Assembly: GCA_023388035.1 (NCBI GenBank)
Contig: JAEWGY010000088.1
Location: 1-8,656 of the forward strand
Direction of reading: 5' to 3'
From: Bacillota bacterium
GTDB taxonomy: Bacteria > Bacillota_I > Bacilli_A > Erysipelotrichales > Erysipelotrichaceae
Length of the DNA: 8,656 bases
The translations under genes and the position numbers were made by a program. Position 1 is the stretch's first letter, and each line of letters opens with the position of its first letter. The notes beneath the pieces were generated by a model. The model ran no database searches and was not told where the DNA came from. It was given only the letters and a program-made list of their open reading frames with translations. Positions 1 through 5,849 of this stretch are shown in pieces.

Positions 1-66
1 ATTAATACTAGTTGTTGTTTTTCCGACCCCACCCTTTTGATTGGCGATTGCAATTACTTTAGCCAT
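1..66 (-). CDS. parA: ParA/Soj chromosome-partitioning ATPase, N-terminal 22 residues only (runs off left edge)
   Basis: Only the first 22 codons are present. They read MAKVIAIANQKGGVGKTTTS, the hallmark N-terminus of ParA/Soj/MinD-type P-loop ATPases, with the deviant Walker A motif KGGVGKTT at residues 10-17. Family knowledge: ParA binds DNA non-specifically as an ATP dimer and is driven by ParB in chromosome segregation and control of replication initiation. The ATG at 66-64 lies inside the end of the upstream ParB/Noc gene, an 8-nt overlap in another frame. An AAAGGAG ribosome site sits about 9 nt upstream within that gene, so translational coupling is likely. In Bacillus-like genomes the next gene would be a canonical parB/spo0J; it would lie off the window. 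Confidence 0.93.
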   Translation of the reverse strand, partial: MAKVIAIANQKGGVGKTTTSIN

Positions 67-805
67 TTTTCTTTACTCCTTTGATATTAATAATAACTTT
101 ATATGAATCTTCAAATTCTTTTTCTTGGTAAGAAGTATTCAGTCCTGAATTTTCAATTAACTTATAAGCTTTTCTAATAGTATTTAAAGCTGCAAGTGGC
201 GCTGAATTAACTATTAAACGCTTCTTTGAACCGCTTAAATCCTTAATCAATTTTTCTGTTTTCGCAACCGTTAACTCTTCCTTAATAACGGCCTTAAAAA
301 TCTTTTCGATTAAATCATCAGGTGCTTTAAGCAAAGCTCTTCCATGTCTTTCACTTATTTTAGTATCTTTAATTGCTTGTTTGATATGATCGGGTAATCT
401 TAATAATCTAATTTTATTTGCAATAGCAGATTGTGAATAATTAAGTCTTAAGGCTATTTCTTCTTGAGTTAAATCATGTTCTACCATTAGTCTAAGAAAA
501 AAATTAGCTTGATCAATAGCATTTAAATCTTGATATTTATAATTATCAAAAAGTTTTAATTGCTCTATTTCTTCATCATCAAGAATAAAACAGGATACTG
601 TTTTAAAATCATTATAAATGCAGGCTAAAAGTCTTTTTAGACCTTCGATTAAAATATAATGATCTTTTTCTTTCTTAACTTTAATTGGATTTAACAAATC
701 TGAATCCTTAATACTTTTACAAAGATATAAAAATTTAGGATCATTTTCATTAAAATTTCGTTTTGAATAGCTTATTTCATTTATGGGAATACTTATAATC
801 TTCAT
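59..805 (-). CDS. noc: ParB/Noc-family DNA-binding protein, Noc-like (nucleoid occlusion / partition)
   Basis: A 248-residue ParB-superfamily protein. The N-terminal ParB/Srx-like domain (about 3-90) keeps the fold signature, e.g. the SIKDSDLLNPIKV segment at 31-43. The helix-turn-helix (about 112-138) is well conserved: LTQEEIALRLNYSQSAIANK followed by IRLLRLP. Position suggests Noc rather than Spo0J: it lies directly between rsmG and parA, as noc does in Bacillus. Residues that I recall distinguishing Noc from ParB DNA specificity also fit: Q125, K131, R136 (Lys in Noc) and R153 in SERHGRAL. Two things are odd. The CTP-binding GERR motif reads GLKR (55-58) and the ENxQR motif reads DNYKY (87-91). 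There is also no N-terminal amphipathic helix, and an in-frame stop shortly upstream rules out an extension. The start is ATG at 805-803 behind AAAAGGAAA; it overlaps the rsmG stop in an ATGA. Family is certain; Noc versus divergent ParB is inference. Confidence 0.85.
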   Translation of the reverse strand: MKIISIPINEISYSKRNFNENDPKFLYLCKSIKDSDLLNPIKVKKEKDHYILIEGLKRLLACIYNDFKTVSCFILDDEEIEQLKLFDNYKYQDLNAIDQANFFLRLMVEHDLTQEEIALRLNYSQSAIANKIRLLRLPDHIKQAIKDTKISERHGRALLKAPDDLIEKIFKAVIKEELTVAKTEKLIKDLSGSKKRLIVNSAPLAALNTIRKAYKLIENSGLNTSYQEKEFEDSYKVIINIKGVKKNG

Positions 806-1491
806 AGTGGTTTCCTTTTGATTTGACTATAATTACGGGGATATTTGGGATGTGTTTTATTTTTTTTATTGATTAAAGCATTAATTCTGGTATTATCATC
901 ATAATGCTCTGTATTAATTTTAATTAATTCTAAATTTAATTCCTTAAACGCCTTATCACAGGCTAAAAGCTCTTCCTTACCATTTTTACCTCTAAGAATC
1001 AGTAATTTAGCATTGATTTTAGCTAAAGGAGTTAAAAGTTCTAAAAGTATATTTAAAGGGGCAACAGCTCTAGCGCAGACAAAGTCAAAATATTCTTTAT
1101 AATCATTTAATTCTTCAGCTCTTTTATTAATTATGGTTGCGGAAAGCTCTAATTTTGCGAGTAATTCTTTTAGGAATTCACAGCGTTTACCATTTGCTTC
1201 AATTAAATATAGATCAATATCTGGCCTCACTATCTTTAAAACAACACCAGGAAAACCTGCTCCTGTACCAATGTCTGCAAGTTTATTATCGATTTTAATG
1301 AGTTTTAAAGTCAGTAAAGAATCATAAAAATGCTTAGTGAAGATTTCATCATAATCGGTAATAGCAGTTAAATTCACTTTTTGGTTGTAGTCTATTAAAA
1401 AGTTAGCATACTCATCGAATTGTTTGAGCATTGTAGGTGTTAATTCAATTTCAAGCTCAGTTAATAAATCTTTGATTTTAGCAATATTCAT
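802..1491 (-). CDS. rsmG: 16S rRNA (guanine(527)-N7)-methyltransferase RsmG (GidB)
   Basis: A 229-residue SAM-dependent methyltransferase that, in the family, adds the N7 methyl group to G527 of 16S rRNA; loss gives low-level streptomycin resistance in several bacteria. Visible signatures: N40-LTA and HFYDS (54-58) in the N-terminal cap; the SAM-binding loop DIGTGAGFPG at 73-82; acidic E99 at the end of the second strand; RAVAPL at 141-146; and the C-terminal KYPR...IKRKPL typical of RsmG. Length is normal. I chose ATG at 1491-1489. An in-frame TTG at 1497 would add two residues, but neither has a Shine-Dalgarno, and an extended -10 (TGTTATAAT) ends 7 nt before the ATG, suggesting a leaderless mRNA. 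The stop overlaps the noc start (ATGA), so rsmG-noc-parA is one operon. The usual upstream partner mnmG is absent. Confidence 0.96.
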   Translation of the reverse strand: MNIAKIKDLLTELEIELTPTMLKQFDEYANFLIDYNQKVNLTAITDYDEIFTKHFYDSLLTLKLIKIDNKLADIGTGAGFPGVVLKIVRPDIDLYLIEANGKRCEFLKELLAKLELSATIINKRAEELNDYKEYFDFVCARAVAPLNILLELLTPLAKINAKLLILRGKNGKEELLACDKAFKELNLELIKINTEHYDDNTRINALINKKNKTHPKYPRNYSQIKRKPL

Positions 1492-1498
1492 CCACAAT

Positions 1499-1507
1499 AT
1501 TATAACA
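1499..1507 (-). promoter_or_regulatory. Extended -10 promoter of the rsmG-noc-parA operon, predicted leaderless
   Basis: On the minus strand the sequence reads TGTTATAAT, a perfect TATAAT with the extended -10 TG. Only 7 nt (ATTGTGG) separate it from the rsmG ATG, so transcription should begin at or within 1-2 nt of the start codon. There is no good -35 at 17 bp (TATCTA). A second TATAAT lies about 10 bp further upstream and would give a leader of roughly 10 nt, still without a ribosome site. This is the only promoter candidate seen between the gpmA terminator and rsmG. Confidence 0.55.
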
Positions 1508-1610
1508 AATTATAAGTCTTATAGATACCTTAAGGAAAGAATAAGTTAGTTTGAAAATGTTTAACTATCATAAAAGATTAATAATAGAGTTATGTAGATT
1601 ATTCACAAAT

Positions 1611-1646
1611 AAAAAAGACTAAAACCTTATATAGGAATTAGCCTTT
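1611..1646 (-). terminator. Rho-independent terminator after gpmA
   Basis: Reading the minus strand just past the gpmA stop, AAAGGCTAA pairs with TTAGTCTTT over 9 bp with one G-U pair. An inner CCT/AGG pairing closes the loop, and a run of six Ts (TTTTTTATT) follows. Its place 9 nt after the stop codon and its U-tract orientation assign it to gpmA. It separates the glycolytic unit from the rsmG operon. Confidence 0.85.
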
Positions 1647-1654
1647 AAAGATCT

Positions 1655-2341
1655 TTATAAATAATATTTCTTATTTACACTTAAATCGTCATTTAATTCA
1701 TAAACTAATGGTTTACCAGTAGGAATTTCTACTGCCATAATTTCATCATCACTAAGTTTATCTAAGTGTTTCACTAGAGCTCTTAATGAGTTACCATGAG
1801 CTGCAACTAAAACATTTTTATTTTGTTTTAACTGTTTAACAATAGTGTCTTGATAGAAAGGAAGTACACGTTCTAAGGTAATCTTTAAATTTTCACCCAT
1901 CGGAATATCATTTTCATCAAGTAGGGCATAAGCTGGATGCTTAGTTGAAGATCTTTCATCATCTTTTTCTAAAAGTGGTGGTAGTGTATCATAGCTACGA
2001 CGCCATAATTTAACCATATCATCACCGTATTTCTCAGCTGTTTCAGCTTTATTTAAACCTTGTAAAGCACCATAATGTCTTTCATTAAGACGGTAAGTTT
2101 TATATTCAGGAATATATAATTGATCTGAATTTTCTAAAATATAATGTAGTGTTTTAATTGCACGTTTTAAAACAGAAGTATAAGCTACATCAAATTTAAA
2201 ACCTGCCTCTTTTATTTTAACACCAGCTTCACTAGCCTGTCTTACTCCTTCATTTGAAAGATCAACGTCCATCCAACCAGTGAATTGATTTTTAAGATTC
2301 CATTCACTTTCACCATGTCTTACTAATACTAATAGTTTCAT
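1655..2341 (-). CDS. gpmA: 2,3-bisphosphoglycerate-dependent phosphoglycerate mutase
   Basis: A 228-residue cytoplasmic enzyme interconverting 3- and 2-phosphoglycerate in glycolysis/gluconeogenesis, using a phosphohistidine primed by 2,3-BPG. The histidine-phosphatase signature RHGESEWN is at 8-15, with catalytic H9. R60, the RLNERHYG segment (84-91, acid/base E87) and second catalytic-pocket histidine H182 in AAHGNS (180-185) are all present, and the C-terminal EIPTGKPLVYEL is typical. Length matches the bacterial dPGM family. The start is supported by AAAAAAGGAGA about 6 nt upstream. It lies 43 nt after the HAD gene on the same strand but has its own extended -10 promoter in that gap, and ends in a strong terminator. 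Unlike the metal-dependent GpmI, this form needs no Mn. Confidence 0.97.
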   Translation of the reverse strand: MKLLVLVRHGESEWNLKNQFTGWMDVDLSNEGVRQASEAGVKIKEAGFKFDVAYTSVLKRAIKTLHYILENSDQLYIPEYKTYRLNERHYGALQGLNKAETAEKYGDDMVKLWRRSYDTLPPLLEKDDERSSTKHPAYALLDENDIPMGENLKITLERVLPFYQDTIVKQLKQNKNVLVAAHGNSLRALVKHLDKLSDDEIMAVEIPTGKPLVYELNDDLSVNKKYYL

Positions 2342-2361
2342 ATCTTTCTCCTTTTTTTATA

Positions 2362-2390
2362 ATTATAACAAAATAGTAATTTTATCACAA
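2362..2390 (-). promoter_or_regulatory. Promoter of gpmA
   Basis: On the minus strand, TTGTGA (4 of 6 to TTGACA, overlapping the TGA stop of the HAD gene) is followed after exactly 17 bp by a perfect TATAAT at 2367-2362. The -10 is preceded by TG in the extended position (TGTTATAAT). Transcription would start near 2355 and give a short leader containing the AAGGAGA ribosome site. gpmA can therefore be expressed apart from the HAD gene, although no terminator lies between them and read-through is possible. Confidence 0.65.
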
Positions 2391-3179
2391 ATCAATTTTA
2401 GCAATCCTTGCAATCTCTTTAACAACACTATTATCATCATTACTACCGATGATTTTACTTGCTAATTTAAGAATATCATCATGAGCATTGCTAACTGCAA
2501 AGCTATTTTTAAAATATTTAAATAATTCTAAATCATTTAAATGATCACCGAATACATAGATATTACTATGATCGATTTTTTTAATTTCCGCAAGCTTCAT
2601 TAAGGCCTGTGCTTTATTACTGCCTAATTTGTTAATATCAACCCAATCCTTAGCTGAAATAGTTATCTTTAAAACATCCTGAAAATCTTTTAAAAGCTCA
2701 TAAACTTCAGTGATTTGTTTTTCACTAATAATAGCAATTTTAATGATTTCAATATCAGCATTAAGGATATCTTCTTTGTATATATAATTAGGATAATAAT
2801 TATCAATATTTTTTAGAATGTAAGGATCATTACTCATTTTATCGATATAAAATTTATTATCACTAGCACAATAGACGTGTTGCGCATAGTCTAAATCCCT
2901 GATTCTAGCAACAGCTTTTTTTAAAAGTTCCTTATCAATTACTTCTTTAATAATTTCCTTATTGTGATAGAAAACATTTGATCCATTATCACAAATTAAA
3001 ATCATCTTATCTAAATAAGTATTAAATAATGTAGCTAAATTAGCGTAGGATCTACCTGAAACAATGCCGAAAGTAGCATTTTGTGAATTAAGTTTTTCAA
3101 TCAGCTTATTAATATTTTGGGGTAATCTTTTATTAGAATCTAAAAGTGTACCATCCATATCACTTAAAAATATCTTCAT
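2385..3179 (-). CDS. Cof-type HAD-IIB family sugar-phosphate/phosphatase hydrolase
   Basis: A 264-residue HAD-superfamily hydrolase. Motif I is DMDGT at 7-11, with nucleophile D7 and general acid/base D9. Motif II is Ser41 in VSGRS. The motif III lysine is K189 in SNKAQAL, and motif IV is GDHLND at 211-216, binding Mg. The roughly 90-180 insert is the C2-type cap that defines HAD-IIB/Cof. Members dephosphorylate sugar phosphates, flavin or pyridoxal phosphates and similar small molecules; the substrate cannot be read from sequence. Start: ATG behind AAGAAAGGAA, 7 nt away. It lies between the AraC regulator (77 nt upstream) and gpmA (43 nt downstream), all on the minus strand. A TGATATAAT promoter overlapped by a perfect palindrome indicates separate and possibly repressed expression. 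Confidence 0.93.
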   Translation of the reverse strand: MKIFLSDMDGTLLDSNKRLPQNINKLIEKLNSQNATFGIVSGRSYANLATLFNTYLDKMILICDNGSNVFYHNKEIIKEVIDKELLKKAVARIRDLDYAQHVYCASDNKFYIDKMSNDPYILKNIDNYYPNYIYKEDILNADIEIIKIAIISEKQITEVYELLKDFQDVLKITISAKDWVDINKLGSNKAQALMKLAEIKKIDHSNIYVFGDHLNDLELFKYFKNSFAVSNAHDDILKLASKIIGSNDDNSVVKEIARIAKIDL

Positions 3180-3206
3180 TAATATTCCTTTCTTAAAGTA
3201 CTTTTT

Positions 3207-3215
3207 ATTATATCA
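3207..3215 (-). promoter_or_regulatory. Extended -10 promoter of the HAD phosphatase gene
   Basis: Minus-strand TATGATATAAT matches the Gram-positive extended -10 consensus TRTGnTATAAT exactly. The 17-bp-distant -35 (TATGAT) is poor. The predicted start is near 3200, giving about a 20-nt leader with the AAAGGA ribosome site. A perfect 14-bp palindrome covers the TG element and the first -10 base. Confidence 0.65.
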
Positions 3216-3234
3216 TAGCTATGATTAGGATCAT
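3212..3234. promoter_or_regulatory. Perfect palindrome overlapping the HAD gene promoter, candidate operator
   Basis: ATCATAGCTATGAT (3212-3225) is a perfect 14-bp inverted repeat. Its second arm ATGAT also pairs with a further ATCAT at 3230-3234 across TAGG, so three ATCAT/ATGAT half-sites lie in 23 bp. The palindrome overlaps the extended -10 element of the HAD gene, where a bound repressor would block RNA polymerase. No U-tract follows on either strand, so it is not a terminator for the AraC gene. The protein that binds is unknown. Confidence 0.45.
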
Positions 3235-3256
3235 AAATTAGTAATAATAAACACAT

Positions 3257-4426
3257 TTACTGAACTTTTAAAGATTTTGAATACTGTCTTGGTGGTAATT
3301 TAAATTCCTTACTAAAGGCTCTTGAAAAATATTGAGGTGAAGTAAAACCTAAAAGTACCGATATTTCAGAAAGAGTATATTTTTCTTCTTTGATAAGATG
3401 TTTTGAGCGATTTAATTTAAGTTTATTTAAATAAGACTTAGGTGAAGTTTTTAAATTAACCTTAAATAGATTTTGAATACTGGTTTTAGAAAGATTAAAT
3501 TCCTTACAGATATCACTGATTAATAGATGTTTTTCTAGATTCTTTTCCATATAATCGATGATTCTTGAAAGAGTCTTATTTTCATAGGTGCTTTGATAAG
3601 AAACATAACGGGAGTGAAATTTCTGATTAAAGTCATATCTTAAAAGTTCGATGATTAATAATTTTAGATAAGTTATTAATATGTCATTGTGATAAGGGAA
3701 TTTATTGGAAATTTCACGAGTGAAGAAATTTAATAAGTCAATAACACTTTTAGAAACCTTGAAGATAGTATTTTTAATTAATGCAAACTCACTTTCATCC
3801 ATATCGAAAATAATTGTAAGATATGAACAGGGTTTAGCTCCTAAGACTCTTTGCGCGTGAAATTCTTTTTTACCAAATAGGATTAATTGATGATCTGATA
3901 AGGTATAATGTTGATTTTCAATAGTAACCTCAAGTTTACCTGTATCAACATAGCAAAGCTCACAGAAATTATGTCTTTCACCTTCAAAATAATAATCTTT
4001 ATCACGTACATTATAGTAATAGGTATAAATCTCATCAATGTTGAAACTATTATGAATTGGTTTATAAGCAAAATTATAATTTAAGCGTTTAATTTTAGTT
4101 TCAATTTTAGAGCTATATAATGATATTTTCGCAAATTCACTAATAGGTAGAATGTTGAAGTAAATTTTAGCATTTAAAAAGACGGTACCATGAATTACAA
4201 AGTATTCGATATTATTATCTTTACTAAGAACACAAAGTAAAGCGATCCCTTCCTCGCAGATGATGATTGTTTCATCGGGATAGGAATAAAGATTCTTGCT
4301 TTTTTTATTATGAACTTCAAACTTTGCGACTTCTAGATTTTTAATTAAATTATCAGAAATTTTTTTAGAATTCTTATAAGACCTACCATATTTAAGGAAA
4401 TGAGGTCCACTTGTTTTAAGATACAT
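3257..4426 (-). CDS. AraC-family transcriptional regulator with cupin sensor, likely controlling the divergent PTS
   Basis: 389 residues. The C-terminal AraC/XylS DNA-binding domain spans about 285-386: first HTH around 300-322 (LLISDICKEFNLSKTSIQNL), second HTH around 351-372 (LSEISVLLGFTSPQYFSRAF), ending FKLPPRQY. The middle part, about 150-207, has the beta-rich pattern of an AraC-type cupin (NFCELCYVDTGKLEVTIENQ). The first ~120 residues form a further beta-rich unit that I cannot name, making the protein longer than the usual ~300; a second cupin-like fold is possible. It diverges from the PTS operon across 135 bp, the usual arrangement for a sugar-responsive activator, so PTS control is a reasonable inference; the ligand is unknown. 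The start at 4426 is the only ATG available (an in-frame TAA lies 15 nt upstream) and has no Shine-Dalgarno. No terminator follows. Confidence 0.93.
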   Translation of the reverse strand: MYLKTSGPHFLKYGRSYKNSKKISDNLIKNLEVAKFEVHNKKSKNLYSYPDETIIICEEGIALLCVLSKDNNIEYFVIHGTVFLNAKIYFNILPISEFAKISLYSSKIETKIKRLNYNFAYKPIHNSFNIDEIYTYYYNVRDKDYYFEGERHNFCELCYVDTGKLEVTIENQHYTLSDHQLILFGKKEFHAQRVLGAKPCSYLTIIFDMDESEFALIKNTIFKVSKSVIDLLNFFTREISNKFPYHNDILITYLKLLIIELLRYDFNQKFHSRYVSYQSTYENKTLSRIIDYMEKNLEKHLLISDICKEFNLSKTSIQNLFKVNLKTSPKSYLNKLKLNRSKHLIKEEKYTLSEISVLLGFTSPQYFSRAFSKEFKLPPRQYSKSLKVQ

Positions 4427-4435
4427 CTTAGTAAT

Positions 4436-4464
4436 ATTTTATCGATAATTAAATAAAAAAGCAA
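4436..4464 (-). promoter_or_regulatory. Candidate promoter of the AraC-family gene, near-leaderless
   Basis: Minus-strand TTGCTT (3 of 6), 17 bp, then TAAAAT (5 of 6) at 4441-4436. Only 9 nt separate the -10 from the ATG, so the leader would be 0-3 nt, in agreement with the missing Shine-Dalgarno. The 10-bp palindrome TTATCGATAA (4439-4448) overlaps the -10 and could be an autoregulatory site, though it is short and AT-rich. Confidence 0.4.
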
Positions 4465-4465
4465 A

Positions 4466-4507
4466 TTGTTAATAATTATAATTTTTTTGTTTAAAAGTTT
4501 AAGTTTG
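4466..4507 (+). repeat. Imperfect tandem 21-bp direct repeat between the AraC gene and PTS operon, candidate activator site
   Basis: Positions 4466-4486 and 4487-4507 both begin TTGTT and agree at 15 of 21 bases. A 21-bp period places the half-sites two helical turns apart, the arrangement common for AraC-family direct-repeat operators. The distal copy also contains the run GTTTAA, GTTTAA, GTTTGG (4489-4508), abutting the weak -35 region of the PTS promoter. The sequence is very AT-rich, so chance similarity is a real alternative. Confidence 0.35.
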
Positions 4508-4526
4508 GAAATTTAATTTATATTAT
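4498..4526 (+). promoter_or_regulatory. Candidate activator-dependent promoter of the PTS operon
   Basis: TATTAT at 4521-4526 (5 of 6 to TATAAT) lies 17 bp after TTTAAG (3 of 6). A poor -35 overlapped by GTTTAA repeats would fit an AraC-activated promoter. Predicted start near 4533 gives about a 29-nt leader with the strong AGGAGGT ribosome site. Alternative registers are possible and I see no catabolite-responsive (cre) element matching the consensus. Confidence 0.35.
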
Positions 4527-4561
4527 CATTTAATTAAGCATTACGCTATAGGAGGTAAAAA

Positions 4562-5038
4562 ATGCCAAATATCATTCTTACAAGAATTGATAACCGCCTT
4601 CTTCATGGTCAGGTTGCTACTCAGTGGAGTGGAGTATTAGGAATTAATCTAATACTTGTGGCCAACGATGATGTTGCGGGAAATTCTTTTAGACAGGGCT
4701 TAATGGATATGGCTGCACCTAGTTATGCTCAAACCCGTTATTGGACAATTGAGAAAACAATTAACACCATCCATAAAGCTTCTGAAGCACAAAAAATTTT
4801 CATCATCTGTGAAAGCCCTAGCGATGTTTTAAAACTAGTTGAGGGCGGTGTTCCGATTAAGGATGTTAATGTCGGAAATATGCATATGTCAGAAGGTAAA
4901 AGACAGGTTGCAACGGTTGTTGCAGTTGACGATGAAGATGTTAGGGCCTTTAAACGTTTACGTGAATTAGGAGTTAATCTTTTCATTCAAAGAGTTCCTG
5001 ACATTGCTAAAGAGGATGTTGAAAATCTATTTAAATAA
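4562..5038 (+). CDS. PTS mannose/N-acetylgalactosamine-family transporter subunit IIB
   Basis: 158 residues, a full-length mannose-family EIIB. It takes a phosphoryl group from IIA on a histidine and passes it to the sugar during transport; it is cytoplasmic and docks on IIC/IID. The phosphorylation-site motif RIDNRLLHGQV spans 8-18, with H15 as the phospho-histidine. The NVGNMH segment at 103-108 and the general match to remembered AgaV sequences lean toward the N-acetylgalactosamine branch, but other hexoses or hexosamines cannot be excluded. The start is backed by AGGAGGT 6 nt upstream. First gene of an IIB-IIC-IID operon, 22 nt before IIC. No IIA domain is fused and none is encoded nearby. 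Confidence 0.95.
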   Translation: MPNIILTRIDNRLLHGQVATQWSGVLGINLILVANDDVAGNSFRQGLMDMAAPSYAQTRYWTIEKTINTIHKASEAQKIFIICESPSDVLKLVEGGVPIKDVNVGNMHMSEGKRQVATVVAVDDEDVRAFKRLRELGVNLFIQRVPDIAKEDVENLFK

Positions 5039-5060
5039 TTTTTAGAGAGGATAAAATTTT

Positions 5061-5849
5061 ATGATTACAGCAATTTTATTGGCACTATTCACATTCTATT
5101 GTGCAATAGACCAATTCTCGCTTACCGAAATAATTTATCGTCCTATCATAGCTGGTCCAATTTTTGGTGCCATTTTAGGTGATGTGAATGCTGGTTTAGT
5201 TTTTGGTGGGACTTTCGAATTAGCGATGGTAGGTAACTTACCAGTTGGTGGAGCACAGCCACCGAATGCAGTACTTGGTACAGCAGTTGGGGTTATGGCT
5301 TCAATTAATCTTGGCTTAAAACCACTTGAAGCTTTAGGTTTTGCCTTCATCTTTGCGGTTTTCGGTTCATATGTTGTTAATTTAGTATTCACATTAATGT
5401 CTGCAGTTTTAGTTAAGGCTGATAAAGCTGCTGAAGAAGGTAATCCAGCTGGTATAGCTCAGGTGAACTATATTTCAATGTTCTTCTTAGGTACCTTATT
5501 TGCAATTATCGCCCTTATTCCATTCTTCGCTGGTGAAGCAGTAAAAGAATCGCTAGAAGCATTTAAGAATGAACATGAATGGTTCCTTGTTGGTTTAGCT
5601 GCTGCAGGTGGCATGATGAGATATGTCGGTTTCGCAATTCTTATGAAAATTATGTTAGCTGGTGATATGTGGGGTATTTACTTTGCAGGATTTGCAGCTG
5701 CTGCAGTATTAGGTAATGTATCAGCAACTGCTGGAGCAACTTTACTACTCTGCGCTTTCATCGGTACAGCAATTGCTATTTATGACTACACACTTAATGT
5801 TAAGATTAAGAATAGCTTAGGTAACGGAGGAATGTCAGATGGAATCTAA
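5061..5849 (+). CDS. PTS mannose/sorbose/GalNAc-family transporter subunit IIC
   Basis: 262-residue integral membrane component that, with IID, forms the sugar channel of a mannose-family PTS. It is strongly hydrophobic with several helices: about 1-19, 28-50, 70-115 (two segments), 136-158, 175-200 and 205-245. The family signature GGAQPPN is at 63-69, preceded by GGTFELAMVGNLPVG. Length is normal. AGAGAGG lies 10 nt before the ATG. Its last codons contain the GGAGG ribosome site for IID, whose ATG lies 11 nt before the end of the IIC gene in another frame, indicating coupled translation. Similar to AgaW by recall; substrate is inferred only. Confidence 0.94.
   Translation: MITAILLALFTFYCAIDQFSLTEIIYRPIIAGPIFGAILGDVNAGLVFGGTFELAMVGNLPVGGAQPPNAVLGTAVGVMASINLGLKPLEALGFAFIFAVFGSYVVNLVFTLMSAVLVKADKAAEEGNPAGIAQVNYISMFFLGTLFAIIALIPFFAGEAVKESLEAFKNEHEWFLVGLAAAGGMMRYVGFAILMKIMLAGDMWGIYFAGFAAAAVLGNVSATAGATLLLCAFIGTAIAIYDYTLNVKIKNSLGNGGMSDGI

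Noticed and set aside
1133..1327. 64-residue plus-strand open frame inside rsmG.
   Set aside because: Antisense of the SAM-binding region of rsmG; no independent coding evidence.
1599..1607. TTATTCACA, a match to the DnaA-box consensus TTATNCACA; another at 432-440 on the other strand and a one-mismatch copy at the rsmG start.
   Set aside because: About one such match is expected by chance in this much AT-rich sequence; the boxes are scattered, two lie in or at coding sequence, and there is no dnaA/dnaN gene or AT-rich unwinding cluster to indicate an origin.
1767..1774. TGTTTCAC, half of a parS site, inside gpmA.
   Set aside because: The second half-site is absent (TAGAGCTC instead of GTGAAACA), so it is not a functional parS by consensus.
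3709..3731. AAATTTCACGAGTGAAGAAATTT-like symmetric stretch (first half AAATTTCACG) in the AraC gene, reminiscent of parS/NBS.
   Set aside because: The centre has an extra base and the outer bases do not match parS or the Noc binding site; it lies in coding sequence and looks coincidental.
3883..4071. 62-residue minus-strand frame within the AraC-family gene.
   Set aside because: Same-strand shadow in another frame; Ile-rich AT-driven sequence with no ribosome site.
4427..4561. Possible riboswitch or attenuator in the AraC-PTS intergenic region.
   Set aside because: Only 135 bp, mostly AT, with no stable GC-containing stem or U-tract; only the predicted ~29-nt leader precedes IIB.
4738..4986. 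82-residue minus-strand open frame inside IIB.
   Set aside because: Antisense shadow of a gene with clear active-site motifs; no ribosome site and no recognisable protein features.
5135..5392. 85-residue minus-strand open frame inside IIC.
   Set aside because: Antisense of a conserved membrane-protein gene; no start signals.
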